64,000 nt of DNA from Dokdonella_A sp044227025 (GTDB lineage: Bacteria > Pseudomonadota > Gammaproteobacteria > Xanthomonadales > Rhodanobacteraceae), in the NCBI RefSeq assembly GCF_044227025.1, contig NZ_JBGAFX010000001.1:744001-808000 (forward strand). The letters are read 5' to 3'. Positions within the stretch are counted from its first letter, which is position 1. Each line of letters starts with the position of its first letter. Shown one piece after another: positions 38,600-47,287 of this stretch. A model generated the notes under the pieces. The model searched no databases and was not told where the DNA came from. It worked only from the letters and a program-made list of their open reading frames with translations. A program made the translations under genes and the position numbers.

Positions 38600-39283
38600 T
38601 CAGTTCCTCAACCGCCGCGCAATCGCCGGCTTCGACAGCGTCGCGAGCAGGATGCCGATGAGGAAGCCCGCGATGTGGGTCCACCAGGCGACCGCGCCGA
38701 ACGCGGGGCCGACGTAGGTGAACAGCAACTGCAGCGCGGCCCAGAAGCCGATCAGCAGCGGCGCCGGGATGCGCACGAATTCGAGGAACACGCCGAGTGG
38801 CAGCACGAGGCCGAGGCGGGCGCGGGGAAACAACGCGAGGTAGGCACCGACCACCGCCGACACCGCACCACTGGAGCCGATGATCGGTGCGTTGGTGCCG
38901 GCCAGCGTCAGCGCACCGACGAGGTTCGCGAGCGCGCCGCAGACGACGAACAGGGCGAGGAAACGCGACGAGCCGAGCGCGCGTTCGGCCGACACGCCGA
39001 ACACGATCAGGAACAGCAGGTTGCCGGTCAGATGCAGCCAGTCGGCATGGAAGAAGATCGCGGTGACCAGACGCACCGCGCGCAGCTCGAGCAGCTGTTG
39101 CCACCACGAGACGTTCGGGTCGAGCAGGGTCGAGGGCACCGTGCCCCAGCGCGTAAGCACGACCAGACGATCCGTTGCGGGCAGGGTCACCAGCCACAGG
39201 AACGCGACCACGCACGCGGCGACGATCAGCAGGGTCGCCCACGGCGGACCGGTTCGGCGACGGCTCGGCAACTGCACGAACAC
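38600..39283 (-). CDS. Rhomboid-family intramembrane serine protease
   Basis: 227 residues with about six transmembrane helices. The catalytic dyad is visible as Ser in IIGSSGAVSAVVGAY and His in WWTHIAGFLIG; the helix-2 motif HADWLHLTGNLLFL is intact. Cleaves membrane-protein substrates within the bilayer; the substrate is unknown. GTG 39283 has GGAG upstream. It ends the minus-strand run after gspA-gspB (14-base gap), so it may be co-transcribed with them. A GAATCACGAATC text repeat sits beyond its stop codon. Confidence 0.9.
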   Translation of the reverse strand: MFVQLPSRRRTGPPWATLLIVAACVVAFLWLVTLPATDRLVVLTRWGTVPSTLLDPNVSWWQQLLELRAVRLVTAIFFHADWLHLTGNLLFLIVFGVSAERALGSSRFLALFVVCGALANLVGALTLAGTNAPIIGSSGAVSAVVGAYLALFPRARLGLVLPLGVFLEFVRIPAPLLIGFWAALQLLFTYVGPAFGAVAWWTHIAGFLIGILLATLSKPAIARRLRN

Positions 39284-39297
39284 GTCGTCGTCTCCGT

Positions 39298-40176
39298 CTA
39301 GCGACCCGCGCGCGGGTACATGAAGCGCTGGCCCTTGAACTCGAGCACCATGCCGTCCGCAGTGATCTCGCGCAGCATCACGCCGTCGCCGAGGTCGTCA
39401 CCTTCGACGTGGCGTTCGCCCTTGATCACCACGAAGCGGTCGCCCGCTTCATCCGCATAGACGTGCATCGTCAGTGCGAGTTCCGGGATGTCCTTGCGGG
39501 TCGAGTACGGCAGGTCCCACACGGTCGGCAACACCGGCGCGGCCGGCGCGGGTCGACTGGCGACGGGCGGTTTCGTCGCCGCCGGCGGTGCCACGGGCTT
39601 CGGTGGCGGCGCAGCGGCCGCTGCCGTGGGAGCCGGTGCGGGCGTGGCAACTGGTGCAGGCGGTGGTGCCGTGGTGGCGGGCGTCGCCGGGCCGGTGATG
39701 TCAGGTCCAGCCGGATGCGGTGCGCCGGGCCCGGATGCGACGGCCTGTCCCGGCGCGGGCGCGGCAGTTCCTGTTCCGACCGGCATCGCCGGCAAGGGCG
39801 CGACCGAACCGGGGCGGTCGGTGGTCGGCATCGGAAGCACCGGCGCGGCCGTGGTGGGTGGCGCGGCGGGTTTCGCGGCCGGTTTCGGACTTGCCGGCTT
39901 CGGACTCGCCGGATTCGTGCTGGCGGGGTTGGGTGCGGCGGGTGCATGCACGACGGCCGGGCGGATCGGGTCGACCGGCGGCGTCGCGCCGTTCGTTGCC
40001 GGTGGCGTGTGGCGAAACCACCAGCCGACGCCGAGCGCGGCGACGATCAACACGACGACCGCGGGCAGCAGCGAACGACGCCGTCGCGAGAGCGGTGCGG
40101 GCGTGCCGAACGTCGGTGCTTCGCCGAGGCGGCGTTGCTGTTCGGATTTCTTCAGGGCTTCGAGGATCAACGACAT
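39298..40176 (-). CDS. gspB: General secretion pathway protein GspB
   Basis: 292 residues. The N-terminus MSLILEALKKSEQQRRLG is the GspB/ExeB signature, followed by one transmembrane helix (LLPAVVVLIVAALGVGWW). A long Pro/Ala-rich periplasmic spacer (residues ~60-215) leads to the C-terminal GspB domain (YSTRKDIPELALTMHVYADE to MVLEFKGQRFMYP). With GspA it positions and helps insert the type II secretin in the outer membrane through the peptidoglycan. It lies 30 bases after gspA. No other type II secretion genes are in the window. Confidence 0.92.
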   Translation of the reverse strand: MSLILEALKKSEQQRRLGEAPTFGTPAPLSRRRRSLLPAVVVLIVAALGVGWWFRHTPPATNGATPPVDPIRPAVVHAPAAPNPASTNPASPKPASPKPAAKPAAPPTTAAPVLPMPTTDRPGSVAPLPAMPVGTGTAAPAPGQAVASGPGAPHPAGPDITGPATPATTAPPPAPVATPAPAPTAAAAAPPPKPVAPPAATKPPVASRPAPAAPVLPTVWDLPYSTRKDIPELALTMHVYADEAGDRFVVIKGERHVEGDDLGDGVMLREITADGMVLEFKGQRFMYPRAGR

Positions 40177-40206
40177 GGGGTTTTCCGACAGCGTTCGGCG
40201 GGACGG

Positions 40207-41796
40207 TTATTCGACGGTGCGGGCGAGGTGCGGCCCGGCATCGTCGAGCGCCGACAGCGCGAACAGGGTTTCCGGTCCGATGATGCCATCGGCCTTGATG
40301 CCATAGCTTTGCTGCAACTTGCGCACGCGCTCTTCGAGCGCCGCGTCGAACGTCGTCGCCACCGTGGTCGTGTTGTCGAACGTCTTCAGACGCTCCGCCG
40401 CCCACACGACGCCGGGGCCGCTGGCGCCTCGATCGAATGTCGGCGGCACATCGGCGGGCAGGCGCCAGAGAACGATGAAGTCGCCGTTCCAGACCTTGGA
40501 CAACGAAGCGCGCGCAAGTTCATGGCGCGTACCCGCGAGATCAATGCGCACATTCTGTTTGCCGACGCCTTGCAGCAAGGCATGCGCGCGGTGTTCGGCA
40601 TCGTCGCCGAGCAGCAGGATCAGGGGCCGGTCGAAGCGCGCCAGCTGTTCCAGCGATGCGCGACCGCGCAGGCAGGCGATGCCGGGCGCGACGATCGCGG
40701 CGCAGCGGCTGGCCTCGCGCACCGACACCGAATCGGCGTCGACCTGCCAGCGTGCGAGCAGCTGCGTGAAAGCGGTCAATTCGGTTTCGGGCTTGCTGGC
40801 GAGGTGCGCGGTGAGGCGATCGGCTTCGGCATCGTCCTGGGCGGGCGCGGCGATTGCGGGTGCGGCTGGCACGAAGCGGGTCGGTGCCGGTCGCTGCATC
40901 CACCACGCGCCCGCAACTGCCGCCAGCACGAGCAAGGAGGCGATGGCCCAGCGGCCGTATCGTCGCAGCCAGTAGCGCGCATGCCCGGGGAGCGTCTCGT
41001 CGGCGGCGCGATCGACGAGGCGTTCGCCGATGCTGTCCTGTTCGCGTGCATAGCCGGCCATCAGGGCGCGGTCGGCGATGATGTTGACCAGGCGCGGAAT
41101 GCCGCCGGAACGCTGGTAGAGGGCCTTCAGGCCGAGTCGCGAGAACGGCGTGCGCGCGCAGCCCGCGACCGCCATGCGATGACGCACATAGGTCTCGGTT
41201 TCGGTGCTGTCGAGCGGCGTGAGGTGGTAACGCGCGGTAATGCGCTGGGCGAGCTGTCGCAGTTCCGGCCGATCGAGGATCTCGCGCAGCTCCGGCTGGC
41301 CGAGCAGGATGATCTGCAGCAGTTTCTGCGTCGGCGTCTCGAGATTGGTCAGCAGGCGCACCTGTTCGAGCGAGTCGATCGACAGGTTCTGCGCCTCGTC
41401 GACGATCAGCACCACGCGCAGGCCCTGCGCGTAGGCATCGAGGAGGAACGCATTGAGCGTATCGGTGAGTCCCTTGAGGCTGCCGCGCTTGCCGTCGATG
41501 TCGAGCTTGAGTTCCTCGCAGACCGCCTCGACCAGTTCGACCGGCGACAGCTTCGGATTCAGTACCAGCGCGACGCGGGTGTTCTCGGGCAATTGTTCGA
41601 GCAGCAGGCGGCACAGGGTCGTCTTGCCGGTGCCGACCTCGCCGGTCAGTTGCACGAAGCCGCCCGATCCGCCCTTGCCGATCCCGTACAACAGGTGCGC
41701 CAACGCGTCCCGGTGCCGTTCGGACAGGAACACGTAGCGGGGATCCGGGGTGATCGAGAACGGCGGCTCGCGCAGGCCGTAATACTCAAGATACAT
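40207..41796 (-). CDS. gspA: GspA/ExeA ATPase with peptidoglycan-binding domain
   Basis: 529 residues. Begins MYLEYYGLREPPFSITPDPRY, typical of ExeA. An AAA ATPase follows with Walker A GEVGTGKTT (near residue 52), Walker B VLIVDEAQNL and a downstream arginine-bearing segment. A transmembrane helix (WAIASLLVLAAVAGAWW near 290) leads to a periplasmic part ending in a PG_binding_1 domain (ALEERVRKLQQSYGIKADGIIGPETLFAL). ATP-driven remodelling of peptidoglycan contacts allows GspD secretin assembly. Confidence 0.94.
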   Translation of the reverse strand: MYLEYYGLREPPFSITPDPRYVFLSERHRDALAHLLYGIGKGGSGGFVQLTGEVGTGKTTLCRLLLEQLPENTRVALVLNPKLSPVELVEAVCEELKLDIDGKRGSLKGLTDTLNAFLLDAYAQGLRVVLIVDEAQNLSIDSLEQVRLLTNLETPTQKLLQIILLGQPELREILDRPELRQLAQRITARYHLTPLDSTETETYVRHRMAVAGCARTPFSRLGLKALYQRSGGIPRLVNIIADRALMAGYAREQDSIGERLVDRAADETLPGHARYWLRRYGRWAIASLLVLAAVAGAWWMQRPAPTRFVPAAPAIAAPAQDDAEADRLTAHLASKPETELTAFTQLLARWQVDADSVSVREASRCAAIVAPGIACLRGRASLEQLARFDRPLILLLGDDAEHRAHALLQGVGKQNVRIDLAGTRHELARASLSKVWNGDFIVLWRLPADVPPTFDRGASGPGVVWAAERLKTFDNTTTVATTFDAALEERVRKLQQSYGIKADGIIGPETLFALSALDDAGPHLARTVE

Positions 41797-41951
41797 GTGG
41801 CTACTTTACCCGACCGGCACCGACGATCGCCCGGACGCACCCGCCAGGTCCGGCGAAGCGGGCGGCTTCCGGCGTGGCGATCGGCCCGGACAGCGGGCAA
41901 AGTGTGACCCAATTCGCATTTGCACGCACCGGAATCGGTGCGCCGAGCTGA

Positions 41952-42593
41952 CTATCTGCGCGTGCCGGTGCGCAGGCGGCGCGAGGTCGCGACTTGCTCG
42001 CCCGAGAACAACGCGATTGCGGTGCGCGCGACCTGCCCGGTGTCGTAGTAGGCATAGGCGCCGACCCCGAGCGCGCCGATGACCGGCAGCCAGCGCGTGA
42101 TGCCGCGGCCGACCAGGCGTTTGGACAGGCTCATCCCGATCCTAGCGGCGATGCGTTCGATCACGCGCAGCGGCAGGTCCTGCACCAGCAGGCGTGCGCC
42201 GACCTGCACGCCGATGTCGCGCACGGCCTGAGCCGCCGCATGGCGGAACAGGCAGTACAGCATGTGCGAACGGGTCAGATCCGCGCTGACGCCGTAGACG
42301 CCGGCGATGTCGGCGACCATCTGGCGCTGGATGCCCCAGATCGCGACGAGTTCCGGCACGATCGTGAGCCAGCCGAGCGGCCCGGGCGGCAGGGCCAGCG
42401 TTCCGGCAGCGAGCGCGGCCTTGTTCGCGGCCGCCGCCGCTATTGCGCGCACGCGATCCTCCGGACTGCGGATCGCATGCTCCTTGGTCGCCGGAATCCG
42501 GCCCGCGAGGTCGAGCACGGCACGCGTGAGCCGCTCGCCCAAGGTCGAGTTCGCATCCTCGTCGACGCGGCGCGCGGGAACCTGCTTGCTCAT
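41952..42593 (-). CDS. EcsC-like protein (tentative)
   Basis: 213 residues, soluble or peripherally membrane-bound, with amphipathic and weakly hydrophobic helices (LALPPGPLGWLTIVPELVAIW, WLPVIGALGVGAYAYYDT). The spacing of RVRAIAAAAANKAALAAGTLALPPGP and the C-terminal ALGVGAYAYYDTGQVARTA segment resemble the EcsC family, whose role is unclear; a DUF697-like assignment is also possible. ATG 42593 has GAGGTGAC upstream. It lies 83 bases beyond the DUF5666 protein on the same strand. No motif gives an activity. Confidence 0.6.
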   Translation of the reverse strand: MSKQVPARRVDEDANSTLGERLTRAVLDLAGRIPATKEHAIRSPEDRVRAIAAAAANKAALAAGTLALPPGPLGWLTIVPELVAIWGIQRQMVADIAGVYGVSADLTRSHMLYCLFRHAAAQAVRDIGVQVGARLLVQDLPLRVIERIAARIGMSLSKRLVGRGITRWLPVIGALGVGAYAYYDTGQVARTAIALFSGEQVATSRRLRTGTRR

Positions 42594-42676
42594 TGTCACC
42601 TCATGGTGGCCGTTGTCGCGGCGACCACTCTCGCACGAACCTGCCGGCTCGCAGTTGAACGAAGCGGAGGACTCCC

Positions 42677-44116
42677 TCAATCGAAACCGTTCGCGAAGAG
42701 GTGATCGCCGCCGCGCAAGGTGCCGACGATCAGCGAGCGGGGTGCGCCCGCGGGTACCGGCGGGTCAAGCGGAGCGATCAGCGCGACGACGCCGCCGCTC
42801 AGGGTGTCGATGCCGTTCCAGCTGCCGCTCTGCTCGACGCTGGCGCCGGGCAGCGCGAGGGCGAAGAACATGTCGCCGTCGATGGCGTTGCCGGCCGGAT
42901 CCTCGAACGTCGCGCCGGTGCTGTCCAGGGTCAAACCGAGCACCGACAACAGCGGGCGCGCGACGCTGGTGACGGGGCCGCCCGCGCGTGAACTGGCGGG
43001 ATCGGGGGCGCCGCGCAGGCGTGCGCGGGTTGCCCAGCGGCCGCCGAGATGATCGAGGTAACCGCGCAGCTCGACCTGCCGCGGCTGCGCGATGCCGCTC
43101 GCATAGATCGCGTCGTCGTCGCGCAGCTGCGCCGCCCGACGCACATTGTTGCCGAGCACGGTCACGCTGCCGCTCGCGCCGGGCTGGACGTCCGCCGGTG
43201 CGACCGGGCCTTCGAGGCGGATCATCGGCGCATTGAACTGGATACCCTGCGCCGCGAACGCGAGATTCGCGCCAAACACGCCATCCACTTCGAGCGCGGC
43301 GCCGGGGACCAGATCGTCCGCGCTGCCGAAGCGGAATTCGGTGGTGTTGTCGTAGCTGACGACGTACGGACCGAACGCGAACGAGGTCGGCGACAACGCG
43401 GCGCCGACGACGCCGGTAAGCGCACCCAGGGCTCCGGGCGTGCCGAGCGGCACCGGGCTCACGCAGGCGAGGCGGGTGACGGTGTCGAGCAACGAGGCGG
43501 CAGTGAAGCCGGCGATCGCATCCGCGCGGATCTCGACGAACTGACCCACGGCGACCGCCGCGCCGCAATCTATCGGCGTGACGCCGGCGAGGCTGACCCG
43601 CTGCGGGCCGAGCATTGCTTCGCTGCCGTTGACCGCGCTGACATAGCCCGACAGCAGCCAGCGTGGCGTCGGCGTCGGCAGGTATTCGATGAACGAGGCG
43701 AGCAAGCTGGAGTTCGTGTCGACGTAGCCGCTGACGTCGAGGTGGTCGCCGAGCGCGATGTTGCCGATCGAGCCGCCGGGCACGCCGGTCAGCCCGGTAT
43801 CGGCCGTAACGGTGACTTCCTGGCCGAGCACGCGCAGCGGATCGATCGAGGTGACCGCCCCGCGCTCGGCATACGAGAACACCACGGTAGCCGCGGCCGG
43901 TACGCCGCGTGGCGCCACCGTCGTCGCGTAGGTCGCCTCGATGCGCATGCCTCGCTTGAGGGGCAAGGGCGCGCCGGGCGCGAGCGGCTGGTCATCGACG
44001 ACGACCTGTGTCTGCGAATCGACGACGACTGTGTGGCCGTTGACGTCGAGCACGTCGGCAGCGAACGCGAGCGTGCTGCCCATGCAAGCGAATGAAGCGA
44101 CTACGAACTTCCACAT
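42677..44116 (-). CDS. Secreted DUF5666-type repeat protein with LFANGFD tail
   Basis: 479 residues. Signal peptide (MWKFVVASFACMGSTLAFA) then repeated ~65-residue OB-like units of the DUF5666 kind: DPLRVLGQEVTVTADTGL, GDHLDVSGYVDTNSSLLAS, VGQFVEIRADAIAGF, PGAALEVDGVFGANLAF, RQVELRGYLDHLGG. Its function is unknown and presumably exported. The protein ends DHLFANGFD, a short acidic-aromatic tail also seen, as LFSADFE, on the kelch-like protein at 52962. ATG 44116 is preferred: GGGGG lies upstream and it starts the signal peptide; ATG 44137 is the alternative. Confidence 0.8.
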   Translation of the reverse strand: MWKFVVASFACMGSTLAFAADVLDVNGHTVVVDSQTQVVVDDQPLAPGAPLPLKRGMRIEATYATTVAPRGVPAAATVVFSYAERGAVTSIDPLRVLGQEVTVTADTGLTGVPGGSIGNIALGDHLDVSGYVDTNSSLLASFIEYLPTPTPRWLLSGYVSAVNGSEAMLGPQRVSLAGVTPIDCGAAVAVGQFVEIRADAIAGFTAASLLDTVTRLACVSPVPLGTPGALGALTGVVGAALSPTSFAFGPYVVSYDNTTEFRFGSADDLVPGAALEVDGVFGANLAFAAQGIQFNAPMIRLEGPVAPADVQPGASGSVTVLGNNVRRAAQLRDDDAIYASGIAQPRQVELRGYLDHLGGRWATRARLRGAPDPASSRAGGPVTSVARPLLSVLGLTLDSTGATFEDPAGNAIDGDMFFALALPGASVEQSGSWNGIDTLSGGVVALIAPLDPPVPAGAPRSLIVGTLRGGDHLFANGFD

Positions 44117-44175
44117 GACGAACCCCCAGTTCGACATAGTATGCCGCTGCCCGCCGCGCGCGGGGAGATTGCCAT

Positions 44176-44781
44176 TCAGCAGTTCATGTATTTCCAGTTG
44201 CGCGGCTTGCCTTCGGTCAGCCATTCGATCGTCTGCGCGAGACGCTGCGCGCGCGTCGCATCGCGCTTCGCCTCGCCGATCCACTCGATGTATTCGCGCC
44301 GGTTGCTGTTGCTGAACGCATCGAGGGTCGCACGTGCTTTGCGATTTTTCACAAGTGCGGTGGCGAGATCCGCGGGCACTTCGGCCGGCGGTCGCGGCTT
44401 CGCGGCCTTGGTGCGGCTCGGCGACGTGACGCCGGCCTCGTTCAACACCATCGCCTTCCTGACGAGGCTCGTCAGGTTCTTCTTCGACGGCAGGTCGGCA
44501 ATGCGCGTGATGCAACCGAACTGGCCCATCGCCTCGTCATCCTTGCCGGTTGCCGCAACCAGCTTGCCGAGCCAGAAGCCGAATGCGACGTGCTGCTTGA
44601 ACGCGGCCATGCCGCACAGCAGGCGCGCACGGTACGTGAAGTGCGGTGAACTCCACTTCAGCGTCTCTTCGACTTCGGGGCAGGCGGCATGCACTGCTGC
44701 GCGCAGATGCTCGAGGATCGGCCGCGCGAACTCGGCGGATTTCGCGATGTAGGCGTCGATGCGCGGATCGCGCGTGACCAT
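44176..44781 (-). CDS. YdeI/OmpD-associated family protein
   Basis: 201 residues. N-terminal DUF1801-like domain (VEETLKWSSPHFTYRARLLCGMAAFKQHVAFGFW) followed by the YdeI C-terminal motif (FSNSNRREYIEWIGEAKRDATRAQRL, ending EGKPRNWKYMNC). Soluble, cytoplasmic, biochemical role unknown; relatives have been linked to peptide-resistance responses. It is 12 bases downstream of the Clp gene on the same strand, so likely part of that transcript. Confidence 0.9.
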   Translation of the reverse strand: MVTRDPRIDAYIAKSAEFARPILEHLRAAVHAACPEVEETLKWSSPHFTYRARLLCGMAAFKQHVAFGFWLGKLVAATGKDDEAMGQFGCITRIADLPSKKNLTSLVRKAMVLNEAGVTSPSRTKAAKPRPPAEVPADLATALVKNRKARATLDAFSNSNRREYIEWIGEAKRDATRAQRLAQTIEWLTEGKPRNWKYMNC

Positions 44782-44793
44782 GACGCAAATTCG

Positions 44794-45507
44794 TCAGTGC
44801 GTGCCGACGACCACGATGGTCTTGCCGGAGACTTCGATCATGCCCTGTTCCTCGAGCTGCTTGAGCACGCGTCCGACCATCTCGCGCGAGCAGCCGACGA
44901 TGCGGCTGATCTCCTGGCGCGAGATGCGGATCTGCTTGCCTTTTGGATGGGTCATCGCATCCGGCTCTTCGATCAGGTCGATCAGGGTCTTGGCCACGCG
45001 GCCGGTAACGTCCATGAAGGCGAGGCGACTGACCTTGCGCGAGGTGTGCAGCAGGCGGTTGGTCAGCTGCGAGCCGATCGCGAACAGGATCTTCGGGCAT
45101 TCGTCGCGCAGTGGGCCTTCGAACAGGTTGAACATGCGTTCGTAGCCGATCTCGGCCAGCTCGCACGGCGTGCGCGTGCGCACCATCACTTCGCGGCGCG
45201 GCGTCTCGACGAACAGTCCCATCTCGCCGATGAACTCGCCGCGGTTGAGATAGGCGAGGATCAGTTCGCGGCCTTCCTCGTCCTCGGAGGAGACGGTCAG
45301 CGAGCCGTCGATCACGTAGTAGAGGATGTTGGCCGAATCGCCGGGCCGGATGATCGCGGTCTTGCTCGCGTAGCGACGACGGTGGCAGGCGGCGAGGAAA
45401 CGCTCCATCGCGGCCCGATCCGGGGTCAGCATGGCGGGCGCCTGCACGCGATTGATCTCGCGTTGCAGGTTGTAACGAAAATCGGCGATCTTGCCTTGCG
45501 CTTCCAT
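44794..45507 (-). CDS. clp: CRP-like global regulator Clp
   Basis: 237 residues. Cyclic-nucleotide-binding domain (FRPGDS-type AIIRPGDSANILYYVIDGSLTV, GEFIGEMGLFVETPRREVMVRTRT) followed by a helix-turn-helix with RISRQEISRIVGCSREMVGRVLKQLEEQGMI. The text closely follows Xanthomonas Clp, which binds c-di-GMP rather than cAMP and activates exoenzymes and virulence genes. Glu in GEMGLF is kept, and the basic segment LLHTSRKVSRLAFMDVTGRV matches the Clp dimer helix. It is divergent from speD, the xanthomonad arrangement. c-di-GMP binding is inferred from the family. Confidence 0.93.
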   Translation of the reverse strand: MEAQGKIADFRYNLQREINRVQAPAMLTPDRAAMERFLAACHRRRYASKTAIIRPGDSANILYYVIDGSLTVSSEDEEGRELILAYLNRGEFIGEMGLFVETPRREVMVRTRTPCELAEIGYERMFNLFEGPLRDECPKILFAIGSQLTNRLLHTSRKVSRLAFMDVTGRVAKTLIDLIEEPDAMTHPKGKQIRISRQEISRIVGCSREMVGRVLKQLEEQGMIEVSGKTIVVVGTH

Positions 45508-45769
45508 CGGTTCCCCTTCCGCACGGTATCGCGGCGGTCAAACAGGCCCAGGGCGGAACGCACGGGCATCCATGCGTTTGCGAGCCCGCCAGGGCCGGAC
45601 GAATCATCTTATTGCAATTCGCGCCGCGGGTGGCGACGGATTGCCCGGTGCGGGCGCCGACTCGGTTTCATCGGCCTGCCGCTTGGCCCATAATCCGCCC
45701 CCTTGGCGGGGCGTCGCGGATTCCACGGACGGCCCTTCGTCGTCCATGCCGCATTCGAGGTGGTGAGCC

Positions 45770-46555
45770 GTGGTCAAACCGATCCCGCGCCTGCAATTGC
45801 AGGGCTTCAACAACCTGACCAAGGCCCTCAGCTTCAACATCTACGACATCTGCTATGCGGTGTCGGAGGACCAGCGCCGGCGCTACATCGAGTACATCGA
45901 CGAGCAGTACGATGCCGATCGCCTGACCCAGATCCTCACCGACGTGGCCGAGATCATCGGCGCGAACATCCTCAACATCGCGCGCCAGGACTACGATCCG
46001 CAGGGCGCCTCGGTGACGATCCTGATTTCCGAGCATCCTGTCGTCGACAAGCTCGGCAAGGACATGATCTCCGACGCGGTGGTCGCGCATCTGGACAAGA
46101 GCCACATCACGGTCCACACCTATCCGGAAACGCATCCACACAACGGCATCGCGACGTTCCGCGCCGACATCGACGTCGCCACCTGCGGCGTGATCTCGCC
46201 GCTGCGCGCGTTGAACTACCTGATCGACAGCTTCGAGTCGGACATCGTCACGATGGACTACCGCGTGCGCGGCTTCACCCGCGACGTGAAGGGCCGCAAG
46301 CATTACATCGACCACAAGATCAACTCGATCCAGGACTACCTGGCCAAGCACATCCGCCAGAAGTACGAGATGTTCGATGTCAACGTCTACCAGGAAAACA
46401 TCTTCCACACGAAGATGCACGTGAAGGACTTCGACCTCGACACGTACCTCTTCGAGGCACAGGCCGACGATCTCTCGTTCAAGGAACGCGCGCGCATCGA
46501 GCAACTGCTCAAGCGCGAGATCGAGGAGCTGTTCCACGGGCGTAATCTGATGTGA
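45770..46555 (+). CDS. speD: S-adenosylmethionine decarboxylase proenzyme
   Basis: 261 residues, the large E. coli-type SpeD (264). It makes decarboxylated SAM for spermidine synthesis. The proenzyme self-cleaves at Lys-Ser in LDKSHITVHTYPETHP to form the pyruvoyl cofactor; CGVISPLRALNYLIDSFESD and the C-terminal LKREIEELFHGRN are family blocks. GTG 45770 with GAGGTGG upstream is the start. The 262-bp gap to clp is intergenic and shows only a shared divergent promoter region. Confidence 0.96.
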   Translation: MVKPIPRLQLQGFNNLTKALSFNIYDICYAVSEDQRRRYIEYIDEQYDADRLTQILTDVAEIIGANILNIARQDYDPQGASVTILISEHPVVDKLGKDMISDAVVAHLDKSHITVHTYPETHPHNGIATFRADIDVATCGVISPLRALNYLIDSFESDIVTMDYRVRGFTRDVKGRKHYIDHKINSIQDYLAKHIRQKYEMFDVNVYQENIFHTKMHVKDFDLDTYLFEAQADDLSFKERARIEQLLKREIEELFHGRNLM

Positions 46556-46642
46556 GGCCCGTGGTTGGTGATTTGCAGGGCATTCGGTATTGCCGCGCTT
46601 CTGCATTTCCGAACCACGGTTCGCCAATCACGAATCACCGCG

Positions 46643-47287
46643 CTACAAGCGGTACGCCACCGCCTTCATCACGTTCGACGCAAACCGCATCAACGCCGGA
46701 ATCGGCGCGGGCAGCGCTATGCCGCCGGCGGCGAGCGCGTGTTCGGCGTGGCGTGCCTCGTCCTCTTTCATGCGCGCGACGATCGCGCGGCTGCGTGCGT
46801 CGTTGGCGGGAAGGGCTTGCAGGTGTTCGCCGAGGTGGGCTTCGACCTGGCGTTCGGTTTCGACCACGAAGCCGAGGCTGATGCGGTCGCCGATCAGGCC
46901 CGCGCCGGCACCGATCACCCACGCGCCGGCATACCAGAGCGGATTGAACAGGCTGGCGCGGCTGCCCAGTTCTTCCAGGCGCTCGCCGCACCAGGCGAGG
47001 TGATCGGTTTCCTCGGCGGCGGCACCGAGCATCTGTCGACGCAAACCCTCGTCGCGCGCGACCGCGGCCTGGCCGAAGTAGAGCGCCTGCGCGCAGACCT
47101 CGCCGACATGGTTGATGCGCATCAGGCCGGCGGCGTGGCGGCGCTGCGCTTCGTCGTCTGTTCCATCGGCGAGATTGCCTGCGGGCGAGGGCGTTGAAGC
47201 GGTCGGCCTGGATACCGATACGGTTTCCAGTGCGCGCCCGATCTCGACGAGCAGGCGGTCGAGAGGCGACAGTGGGCGTTTGATCAT
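46643..47287 (-). CDS. coq7: Coq7-type demethoxyubiquinone hydroxylase
   Basis: 214 residues, the length of proteobacterial Coq7. Hydroxylates the demethoxyubiquinone ring with O2 at a di-iron site. All ligand motifs are present: Glu in MRINHVGEVCAQALYFGQA, the ExxH pair in AEETDHLAW, Glu in VETERQVEAHLGEHL, and the second ExxH in KEDEARHAEHA. It is translationally coupled to the upstream Fe-S protein (4-base ATGA overlap). A degenerate inverted text repeat (GGTGATT / AATCACC) lies between its stop and speD. Confidence 0.95.
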   Translation of the reverse strand: MIKRPLSPLDRLLVEIGRALETVSVSRPTASTPSPAGNLADGTDDEAQRRHAAGLMRINHVGEVCAQALYFGQAAVARDEGLRRQMLGAAAEETDHLAWCGERLEELGSRASLFNPLWYAGAWVIGAGAGLIGDRISLGFVVETERQVEAHLGEHLQALPANDARSRAIVARMKEDEARHAEHALAAGGIALPAPIPALMRFASNVMKAVAYRL